From assembly GCA_017695055.1 (NCBI GenBank), contig JADILY010000004.1:1-7100 (forward strand): a stretch of DNA of 7,100 bases, in the 5' to 3' direction. A model generated the notes under the pieces. The model ran no database searches, had not been told where the DNA came from, and saw only the letters and a list, made by a program, of their open reading frames with translations. This document shows positions 1 through 5,876 of the stretch, piece by piece (the stretch's first letter is position 1; each line of letters opens with the position of its first letter). This stretch comes from Merdivivens faecigallinarum. Lineage in GTDB: Bacteria > Bacteroidota > Bacteroidia > Bacteroidales > UBA932. The translations under genes and the position numbers were made by a program.

Positions 1-25
1 CAGAGAAATTTTGTACCTTAGCCAT
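1..25 (-). CDS. Possible first codons of a leftward gene running off the left edge
   Basis: An ATG at 25-23 on the minus strand opens a frame (MAKVQNFS) that stays open to the window edge. It is downstream of the possible promoter at 98-128 and in the same orientation as every other gene here. Eight codons are far too few to identify a product, and an open frame of this length is expected by chance, so this is a suggestion only. Confidence 0.22.
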
Positions 26-113
26 GCAGATTAATTTTTGCGATACCTCCAAATTTGGCTTTTCTAGGGCAATTGGAGGTATTCTTTTTATCTTTAGCTA
101 AGATACAAATTTT
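7..113. repeat. Outer inverted repeat, 17 bases, nested around the hairpin
   Basis: Positions 7-23 (AAATTTTGTACCTTAGC) and the reverse complement of 97-113 (AAAATTTGTATCTTAGC) agree at 15 of 17 bases. The two arms point inward and each contains a -7-like octamer (TACCTTAG at 14-21 on the plus strand, TATCTTAG at 105-98 on the minus strand). The 73-base interior contains the 10-bp hairpin described separately. It could be a binding site, the two ends of a small invertible segment, or two unrelated AT-rich promoter-like stretches. Confidence 0.5.
43..89 (+). terminator. Hairpin with T-run: plus-strand terminator or leader structure of a leftward gene
   Basis: ATACCTCCAA (43-52) pairs perfectly with TTGGAGGTAT (73-82); two more A-T pairs can form past a one-base bulge. 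On the plus strand the stem is followed at once by TCTTTTT (83-89), the layout of an intrinsic terminator for a rightward transcript entering from beyond the left edge. On the minus strand no T-run follows. In that direction the same stem would lie inside the leader between the possible promoter (98-128) and the ATG at 25. The sequence alone does not decide between these readings. Confidence 0.4.
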
Positions 114-128
114 ATATTACATTGGCAA
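98..128 (-). promoter_or_regulatory. Possible leftward promoter at the left edge
   Basis: On the minus strand TATCTTAG (105-98) matches the -7 consensus TAnnTTTG at all but one fixed position. TTG (128-126) is 20 bases upstream. It touches the stop codon of the small lipoprotein gene (129-131) and would start transcription near 91, reading through a hairpin toward a possible start codon at 25. The mismatch in the -7 element and the AT-rich background keep confidence low. Confidence 0.35.
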
Positions 129-561
129 TCAATTTGTTATAAAGTTTTTATTCTTTTTACGACAGTCCCTATTGTAATATATCAGACCGGACTTGTACAT
201 TTCCGCGCTTGGAATGCCATCCCTATCGGCCGTGCCGGACAGGTATTTTTCCATGTACCCGAGATAATATGCAGATGAATCGTATTTGTCCATGAAAAGA
301 TAAGACTGTGCCAGATGTGCGGCTGGATAGACAGCCTCTGCGTAATACCCTCCGGCCGTATCTTTCTGAAATTCCGCCGAAGCCAGAGTCACCAGTTCGT
401 TCCATCTGCCTTCTTCAGTAAGGACGGACCAGACATCCTTCCCCCCCGCCGCCCGGCTTTGCGGAATCGGCGGACTCCCCACAACCGCATCCTGTTACCA
501 TGGAAATGGAAATTATCATGAAGACGGCATATAAAAACACTTTGTCCTTCACTTCGCACAT
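129..561 (-). pseudogene. Small TPR-like lipoprotein gene, frameshifted at a G7 tract and probably truncated
   Basis: No single frame explains this stretch. From the ATG at 561 (a GTG at 552 is an alternative) the frame encodes a signal peptide VFLYAVFMIISISMVTGC, with the lipobox VTGC and C25 as lipidation site, then a short GESADSAKPGGGG linker. At seven G (plus-strand C, 441-447) this frame runs on for only a few residues to a TGA at 415-417, giving 48 residues. The adjacent frame continues after the tract with a well-behaved helical sequence (KDVWSVLTEEGRWNEL..., AEAVYPAAHLAQSYL, DSSAYYLGYMEKYL) to the TGA at 129-131. Six G instead of seven would join them into a 143-residue protein. The helical part resembles the first TPR pair of the TPR-containing lipoprotein or regulator proteins common in Bacteroidales, which are usually far longer. 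The last residues (RDCRKKNKNFITN) are low-complexity, as if the gene had been cut there. It may be a decayed gene, a slippage-controlled gene or a sequencing error. Confidence 0.65.
441..447. repeat. Run of seven C (G7 in the coding strand) at the frameshift
   Basis: This homopolymer sits exactly where the signal-peptide frame and the helical-domain frame of the small lipoprotein gene part. Two glycine codons precede it, so the whole coding-strand stretch is G-rich. A count of six or nine G would give one continuous frame; seven does not. Confidence 0.85.
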
Positions 562-583
562 CACACATAAACTTCTGATTATG

Positions 584-614
584 CAAATTTAACAAAAAGA
601 TGTTTCACAAGCAA
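584..614 (-). promoter_or_regulatory. Bacteroidota-type promoter of the small lipoprotein gene
   Basis: On the minus strand TAAATTTG (591-584) matches the -7 consensus TAnnTTTG exactly and is the same octamer as in the etf promoter. TTG (614-612) lies 20 bases upstream as the -33 element. Transcription would start near 577, about 16 bases before the ATG at 561. The intact promoter suggests that the frameshifted gene downstream is, or recently was, expressed. Confidence 0.65.
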
Positions 615-654
615 TGTGGCGGGCTGAATCCGTATCCGGACTCCGCCCGCCACA
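615..654 (-). terminator. GC-rich hairpin after the large lipoprotein gene, probable terminator
   Basis: Positions 615-624 (TGTGGCGGGC) pair perfectly with 645-654 over 10 bp, with a 20-base loop that can form its own short stem (TCCG/CGGA). It begins 28 bases after the lipoprotein stop codon. The bases that follow on the minus strand are only weakly U-rich (UUGCUUGUG), so efficiency is uncertain. The -33 element of the next promoter (612-614) directly abuts the stem. Confidence 0.55.
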
Positions 655-682
655 CGATGACGGTCACTTGAGATATTTTCGT

Positions 683-2953
683 TTACTCCACCGCCGTAAG
701 GCTGAGGCCTGTCACGCCCACATACTTGTTAGGATTAGCCGTGGAGATTATCCAGTCCATGGTAAACGTAAGGCTCCTCTTGTCCGGAGACACTTCGAAT
801 ACGATATCCTTGCGCTCACTTCCCCAGGCACCGCTCTTGCCCTGAAGCACATTGCTTATGATAAGGGTCTCGGCTGAAGAATCGTATACATAGGCTTGGG
901 TATCATTGATAAGTTCCTCAGAACCATAGGCGTAAGGGTCGTCCGAATTGTACGGGCCGAAAAATCTCGCCTGTATCTTTGCCTGTCCTTTTTCTCCCGA
1001 ATCAAGTGTTACGGTAATGAACACCTTGTTTGAAGGTCCGCCTACTCCGGTCTCGGTAATGAGGGAGAACTCGGTAGGACCGTCCCATTCGCCTTCACCT
1101 CCTATCAAGGCATAGGTATGGGATACCTTGTCTATCGTCATCGTAGTGGAAACGGAGGACGCATCGGTAAATACGACTATGTTGCCATCAACGTCATAAG
1201 TCCCTTGAGTTCCGGCCAAAGACCCTTCACCGAATCCATCAAGCACTAGTTCCCCGCTCTCCCCGGAATATGTACCTGCCTCTGCGCCTTTAAGCATGAA
1301 CACCGGAACGCCGTTAGCAAACGAATACTTGACAAGCGTTTCCCCGGACTCATCATTTATCTTCGAAACCGCGCCTTCTTCATTTATGTCTTTCCCTGAA
1401 AAATCGGCTTCCGCCTTATACAGAGTCCTCGCTCCCGAAGCATCATAATACCAGTACTGCGTACCTGCCGAAGCGGCTACCTGGAAAAGGAAACGGTTCC
1501 CGTTTTCATTCGATGCGGAAATGAATCCCGTCACGCCGGCCGACTCCTTCATGGAAAAATAATAACGGAAATTTTCTGAAAGGCCTCCGTCTTCAAGGTC
1601 TACGACACTGACAATCCAGGCTTCTGAACCATAAGTACCGCTTATGCCGAAACCGTCCTTGTCCCTGCCCTGCTCGTCGCGGCAGGAATCAAAATCGTAC
1701 TCGATTATTCCTGTGTTTTCATCGTATGTATAAAGCCCCATGATATCGTACTCATAGCCCGGCGTGCGGTCGGAAGAAGAAGACTTTAGGTTGAATACCG
1801 TATTCGCCCCCAGGTCGAAATCCACATCGGGAGCCACGGCTGTCTGGACAGTGCTTGAATAGCCGACACCATAATGGATATAGAAGCCATCATAGTCCCC
1901 TACGAATTCCTCTCCCGCGTAGGTGGACAATTCCGTTGTCTTCGACTCTATCAGTACCGGTTCCGCCGGCATCGTAAAGCCCCATGCTTGAAGTCCCATT
2001 AACGGATCCAGAGTCCAGGCAATAGGAACTGCCGCCCCGGTATAAAGCCCGGTCACGGTAATGAAGCCGTCAGGATTGTTCTGATGATAGTCCGGGGAAT
2101 CGTAACCCAATGCGAAATCGACAAGGAAGAGGACAGTCTCGCCCTTGGCACTCTCGACAATCTTTGCCCCAGGCCAATAAGGGTCATCCGGGTCGGTGAC
2201 ATTGCCGTACTCGTCCGCCGTAGGATCATTGAAATCCACACGGTAATGGTTCTGGACACGGATGGTCATCGTACTGTCCTCATAATACTGCCTGTAAATC
2301 CTGTTTACCGGAGTGCCTGCCACAGGTGACAATGTCACATCCTTTTCCGGCATGGTAAAAGTAAAATTGTAAGTTGCCATAGTATTGCTTATCTCCGGGT
2401 TCCCTACCAAAGTGCAGGTCTCGTCCTCCCCTTCGCCATAAGACACCGATATGATTCCATACGTATTGTCCACAACCGTAATACTGAAATCCACCTGGTC
2501 TCCGGCAATGGCCTCCGATGCTCCGGAATACTGCCACAATTCATTGGTTTCACAAACGATACCGAAACGCAGACTGCTGGTATTCACGGTCAGGAGCACA
2601 TCCTCTTCAGGCATGGTAAAAGAATAGACATAAGAATTGGAAGATTCATCATACGACACCCTCTTGCATTCCGAATCATTGTACATGATCGATGTAACAC
2701 GAATGGCTGGGTCCGTAAGCCCGACAGTAACTTCCACACTCTCTCCGGCCTTTGCCGAATCCTGCACGGCCACCGAATACAGCCCGGACTCTTCAAAAGT
2801 GATGGCGTAGAATTTTGCTTCGGGATCCGGTCCCGGTGGTTCGGGTTCGGGTTCGTTTTTGTTACAACTTAAAACAAGCGATGCGGCCATCATTACGGCC
2901 ACCACGGTTTTTACCTTTGCCGCAATATTCCAGCGGAATGAAAAACTGTTCAT
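683..2953 (-). CDS. Large secreted lipoprotein with FTMP-type beta repeats, function unknown
   Basis: I do not recognise a named family for the whole 756-residue protein. It begins with a basic n-region (R7, K13, K15), a hydrophobic segment (16-28) and a lipobox LVLSC, with C30 as the lipid-attached cysteine. A linker rich in Glu and Pro (31-46) follows; acidic residues close after the cysteine are typical of Bacteroidota lipoproteins exported to the cell surface, so surface display is likely but not proven. Three N-terminal beta units follow (about 47-126, 127-212, 213-338). Each contains a 'G(E/D)xV' strand and ends in YSFTMPEEDV (110-119), FTFTMPEKDV (197-206) or WGFTMPAEPV (324-333). This ending is known from InlB-B/Flg_new-like repeats of gut surface proteins. 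The rest (345-756) is rich in Gly, Tyr, Ser and Asp, with hints of lipocalin-like sheet units such as 561-615, and has no catalytic motif I can identify. The ATG follows an AT-rich stretch without a Shine-Dalgarno site. It is separated from the metabolic operon by 191 bases and probably functions independently, perhaps as an adhesin or a glycan- or host-binding protein. Confidence 0.92.
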   Translation of the reverse strand: MNSFSFRWNIAAKVKTVVAVMMAASLVLSCNKNEPEPEPPGPDPEAKFYAITFEESGLYSVAVQDSAKAGESVEVTVGLTDPAIRVTSIMYNDSECKRVSYDESSNSYVYSFTMPEEDVLLTVNTSSLRFGIVCETNELWQYSGASEAIAGDQVDFSITVVDNTYGIISVSYGEGEDETCTLVGNPEISNTMATYNFTFTMPEKDVTLSPVAGTPVNRIYRQYYEDSTMTIRVQNHYRVDFNDPTADEYGNVTDPDDPYWPGAKIVESAKGETVLFLVDFALGYDSPDYHQNNPDGFITVTGLYTGAAVPIAWTLDPLMGLQAWGFTMPAEPVLIESKTTELSTYAGEEFVGDYDGFYIHYGVGYSSTVQTAVAPDVDFDLGANTVFNLKSSSSDRTPGYEYDIMGLYTYDENTGIIEYDFDSCRDEQGRDKDGFGISGTYGSEAWIVSVVDLEDGGLSENFRYYFSMKESAGVTGFISASNENGNRFLFQVAASAGTQYWYYDASGARTLYKAEADFSGKDINEEGAVSKINDESGETLVKYSFANGVPVFMLKGAEAGTYSGESGELVLDGFGEGSLAGTQGTYDVDGNIVVFTDASSVSTTMTIDKVSHTYALIGGEGEWDGPTEFSLITETGVGGPSNKVFITVTLDSGEKGQAKIQARFFGPYNSDDPYAYGSEELINDTQAYVYDSSAETLIISNVLQGKSGAWGSERKDIVFEVSPDKRSLTFTMDWIISTANPNKYVGVTGLSLTAVE

Positions 2954-3030
2954 GATACTATAAGTTTATAATTAAAATAAAAATTAAAACGATGCCGTCA
3001 GAATCCGTTTCGGCCGTACCGAAAGGCAAC

Positions 3031-3062
3031 GAGACTGGGAGCCATGAAAGACTCCCAGCCTC
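3031..3062 (-). terminator. Hairpin after the etf / dehydrogenase operon, possible terminator
   Basis: Positions 3031-3041 pair with 3052-3062 over 11 bp around a 10-base loop. The one A/C mismatch on the plus strand (3034/3059) becomes a G-U wobble in minus-strand RNA, which favours a role in the leftward transcript. A second small hairpin follows (3008-3013 with 3019-3024, TTTCGG/CCGAAA). Neither has a proper U-tract after it, so termination is uncertain. They could instead be part of a long structured leader of the lipoprotein mRNA, for which I found no convincing promoter: only an imperfect TAATTTTT in the AT-rich stretch just before the ATG, without a TTG at the right distance. Confidence 0.45.
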
Positions 3063-3096
3063 TTACATTGTATAAGCATTTATATTACAACAAAAT

Positions 3097-3106
3097 CCCC
3101 CCCCCC
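3097..3106. repeat. Homopolymer of ten C (ten G on the transcribed strand)
   Basis: An uninterrupted run of ten C sits in the gap between the dehydrogenase stop (3145) and the lipoprotein start (2953). It is 38 bases after the dehydrogenase stop codon and 144 bases before the lipoprotein ATG. No promoter elements that it would separate were identified. Runs of this length are prone to slippage in replication and to sequencing error, so the exact count should be treated as uncertain. Confidence 0.9.
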
Positions 3107-3144
3107 TTGATAAAATCCGGGCGAGGATAACCTGAGGCAATATA

Positions 3145-4851
3145 TTACTTGCGATAATCATTCAGGCACTCTGGTGAAAAATCATGTATGAACATGTCGT
3201 GTTTTTCGATTTCCGCTTCCGCATAATTGACATAAATCCTTGCGGAACCGGCGAACATTTCCGGAGCACGGGTGGCATCCTGAATGATGAGGTGCGACAT
3301 TACGCATACAGCGGCCATCTCATAAAGGCGCCTTGCCAGGAAATCGTGAAGTTCCTGATTGTCCGCATCCTTTACAAGATTCATGCATGCCTCGAATTTG
3401 TCGGTCATCACCTTCACGCGTTCAAGAAGCGGCTGCATTTCCGCGTTTGCAGGAATCTGTTCATATTCACGGAGAATCGACAGATAAGAACCGTTGGTCA
3501 CATAACGTATTGCCGCAACCACCTGCAACTGGGTCGTGCCTTCATAAATGCTGGTAATACGGGCATCGCGGTAAATCCTCTGGCAGGCATATTCGAGCAT
3601 GAAACCGCTTCCGCCGTGTACCTGGATGCAATCATAAGCATTCTGGTTGGCATATTCGGAATTCATTCCTTTTGCCAAAGGAGTGAACGCGTCTGCAAGT
3701 TTCGAATATTTTTTCTGCTCCTGACGTTCTTCCGGAGTAAGCTGCCTTTCACGGGCTATATCGTCCAGTGCCTTGTAAATGTCCACATAACGTGCCGTCT
3801 GATACAAAAGGGCACGTCCGGCATCCAGTTTGGCCTTAATCGATGAAAGCATGTCGTAAACCGCCGGGAACTCTATGATGGCCTTTCCGAACTGCTTGCG
3901 ATCCTTTGCGTATGCCACCGCCTCATTGTAGGCAGCCTGGCTCAGACCTACCGACTGTGCGGCAATACCGAGACGGGCGCCGTTCATAAGGGACATCACA
4001 TATCTGATAAGTCCGAACTTGCGGTTTCCGCAAAGTTCCGCACGTGCATTCTTGTAAACGAGTTCGCAAGTAGGGGAACCGTGTATGCCGAGCTTGTTTT
4101 CGATACGGCGCACATCCACACCTCCGTCACGTTTGTCATAAATGAACATCGAAAGCCCGCGGCCGTCCTTCGTACCTTCCTCGGAACGGGCAAGCACGAG
4201 GTGGATGTCCGCATCACCGTTGGTTATGAATCGCTTCACTCCGTTCAGTCTCCAACACTGGTTTGCTTCGTCATACGTAGCCTTCAGCATTACGCTCTGC
4301 AAGTCGCTGCCGGCATCAGGCTCGGTAAGGTCCATCGACATAGTCTCGCCTGCACATATACGCGGGATGAAACGGCTGTGCTGGTCTTCATTTCCGAATT
4401 CATACAGGGTTTCGATACAGTCCTGCAATGACCAGATATTACCGAAACCGGCATCGGCAGTGGCTACAATCTCGGCGCACATGGTATAAGGGGTCATCGG
4501 GAAATTCAATCCGCCGAAACGGCGCGGCATAGTCATCCCGTTGAGTCCTGCCTTTACCATCGCATCCAGATTTTCCTTTGTACCGCTGGCATATTCCACC
4601 CTGCCGTTGGAAAGATGCGGGCCTTCCTCATCCACACCTTCGGCATTGGCCGCAATCACATCTCCCGTAATCTGGCCGGTGATTTCCAAAACCTTGTCAT
4701 ACGAATCCATCGCATCGGCATAATCCTGCGGAGCATAGTCGTATTCGTCCTTATCCCTGTATCCGCGTTCCTTCAATTCGCAGATACGTTCCATCATCGG
4801 ATTGTCGAGATGGAATTTCAATTCCGGTATGTCTTTATAAAAATTTGCCAT
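3145..4851 (-). CDS. Acyl-CoA dehydrogenase with C-terminal extension
   Basis: This flavoenzyme should interconvert an acyl-CoA and its 2-enoyl-CoA, passing electrons through the EtfAB encoded just upstream. The product is 568 residues, against 380-400 for short/medium-chain enzymes. An N-terminal helical domain reaches about residue 165. The middle beta domain has LTEPDAGSD (175-183) and RFITNGD (207-213), the usual flavin/substrate segments. The C-terminal helical domain has AYAKDRKQFGK (313-323) and HGGSGF (412-417), then YRDARITSIYEGT (427-439). E437 of IYEGT aligns with the catalytic base of medium-chain and butyryl-CoA dehydrogenases. An extra charged hairpin lies at about 361-391, and about 115 residues follow the catalytic domain (455-568), mostly helical; this recalls the large FadE/DmdC-like subfamily. 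Substrate chain length cannot be read from the sequence. The ATG at 4851 is 3 bases after etfA. No thiolase, crotonase or hydroxyacyl-CoA dehydrogenase gene is in the window, so the pathway is unknown. Confidence 0.95.
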   Translation of the reverse strand: MANFYKDIPELKFHLDNPMMERICELKERGYRDKDEYDYAPQDYADAMDSYDKVLEITGQITGDVIAANAEGVDEEGPHLSNGRVEYASGTKENLDAMVKAGLNGMTMPRRFGGLNFPMTPYTMCAEIVATADAGFGNIWSLQDCIETLYEFGNEDQHSRFIPRICAGETMSMDLTEPDAGSDLQSVMLKATYDEANQCWRLNGVKRFITNGDADIHLVLARSEEGTKDGRGLSMFIYDKRDGGVDVRRIENKLGIHGSPTCELVYKNARAELCGNRKFGLIRYVMSLMNGARLGIAAQSVGLSQAAYNEAVAYAKDRKQFGKAIIEFPAVYDMLSSIKAKLDAGRALLYQTARYVDIYKALDDIARERQLTPEERQEQKKYSKLADAFTPLAKGMNSEYANQNAYDCIQVHGGSGFMLEYACQRIYRDARITSIYEGTTQLQVVAAIRYVTNGSYLSILREYEQIPANAEMQPLLERVKVMTDKFEACMNLVKDADNQELHDFLARRLYEMAAVCVMSHLIIQDATRAPEMFAGSARIYVNYAEAEIEKHDMFIHDFSPECLNDYRK

Positions 4852-4854
4852 GGC

Positions 4855-5874
4855 TTACTTCGTGTGTGATTTGTAATATTTGATCATTTTAGGAATCACC
4901 TCTTCCACCGACCCTTCGATTACATAATCGGCTATGCTGTTTATCGGGGCATTAGGGTCATTGTTAATGGAAATGATGATGCCGCTCTCCTGCATTCCGG
5001 CGATATGCTGGATCTGTCCGCTTATGCCGCAGGCTATATAGAGTTTCGGACGGACGGTCACTCCTGTCTGGCCTATCTGGCGGTCATGGTCTGCAAAACC
5101 GGCATCCACGGCGGCACGGCTCGCACCGACTTCCGCATGGAGTTCCTTGGCAAGCTCGAACAGCATGTCGAAACCTTCTTTCGAGCCCATTCCGTAACCT
5201 CCGGCCACAACGATAGGGGCGCCTTTGAGATTGTGCTTGGCTTTTTCGACATGGCGGTCTATCACTTTGACTACATAATCGGTATCGCGGACGTATTTCG
5301 CCACATCGTGCCTGATTGTTTCACCCTTATAGGCAGGGTCGAGGATTTCCTTTTTCATCACGCCCTCGCGGACAGTCGCCATCTGAGGACGGTGCTCGGG
5401 ATTTATAATCGTTGCCACGATGTTTCCTCCGAAAGCCGGACGGATCTGGTAAAGCAGGTCTTTATAGACTTTGCCGGCCCTCTTGTCTTCGTGGTTTCCT
5501 ATTTCAAGGGCAGTACAGTCGGCGGTCAGGCCGCTTGTAAGCGCCGAAGAAACACGCGGGCCGAGATCGCGACCCACGACAGTAGCGCCCATAAGGCACA
5601 CCTGGGGTTTTTCCTCTTTGAAAAGATTAATCAGTATCGAAGCATGCGGCAGCGATGTATAGGGAGCGAGTCCCGGCGCATCGAAAACATGCAGCTTGTC
5701 TACGCCGTATGGCATTACCTGCGCTTCTATGCCATCGAGCCCGCTTCCGGCCGCAATAGCTTCGAGCCGGCATCCGAGCCTGGTAGCAAGTTTACGGCCT
5801 TTGGTCAGCAGTTCAAGGCTGACATCGGCAACCGTGGTGCCTTCTATCTCAAGATATACAAATACGTTGTTCAT
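4855..5874 (-). CDS. etfA: Electron transfer flavoprotein, alpha subunit
   Basis: EtfA binds FAD in its C-terminal domain and forms the ETF heterodimer with EtfB. The product is 339 residues, a normal family length. The N-terminal domain includes GRDLGPRVSSALTSGLTADC (101-120) and RPAFGGNI (145-152). The FAD domain shows GGYGMGSKE (225-233), ASRAAVDAGF (251-260), IGQTG (267-271), ACGISGQIQHIAGMQ (281-295) and INNDPNAPI (303-311), which are the standard flavin-binding segments. I chose the ATG at 5874 (MNNVFVYLE). The frame is open for 61 more codons upstream, but those would overlap etfB, are rich in Arg and Cys and resemble no ETF, so they are a shadow of etfB. The gene lies 2 bases after etfB and 3 bases before the dehydrogenase, with no promoter between, so the three should be cotranscribed. 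The ISGQIQH and VGASRAAVD forms also agree with the bifurcating-type relatives I remember, although these motifs are less discriminating than those of EtfB. Confidence 0.97.
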   Translation of the reverse strand: MNNVFVYLEIEGTTVADVSLELLTKGRKLATRLGCRLEAIAAGSGLDGIEAQVMPYGVDKLHVFDAPGLAPYTSLPHASILINLFKEEKPQVCLMGATVVGRDLGPRVSSALTSGLTADCTALEIGNHEDKRAGKVYKDLLYQIRPAFGGNIVATIINPEHRPQMATVREGVMKKEILDPAYKGETIRHDVAKYVRDTDYVVKVIDRHVEKAKHNLKGAPIVVAGGYGMGSKEGFDMLFELAKELHAEVGASRAAVDAGFADHDRQIGQTGVTVRPKLYIACGISGQIQHIAGMQESGIIISINNDPNAPINSIADYVIEGSVEEVIPKMIKYYKSHTK

Positions 5875-5876
5875 GA

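Noticed and set aside
49..58. Palindrome CCAAATTTGG as a separate regulator site
   Set aside because: It falls within the arm and loop of the larger hairpin and no second copy is seen in the window, so a separate role is not supported.
24..101. Plus-strand frame of 25 codons across the left-edge hairpin
   Set aside because: Too short, overlaps the hairpin stem and T-run, and encodes nothing recognisable.
389..595. Minus-strand frame of 68 codons starting at 595 over the small lipoprotein gene
   Set aside because: It starts inside the -7 element/transcription start region and encodes His/Arg-rich sequence with no signal peptide, whereas the frame from 561 has a clear lipoprotein signal.
3184..3846. 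Open frame of 220 codons on the plus strand opposite the acyl-CoA dehydrogenase
   Set aside because: Antisense to conserved catalytic-domain sequence; composition and lack of family features mark it as a shadow.
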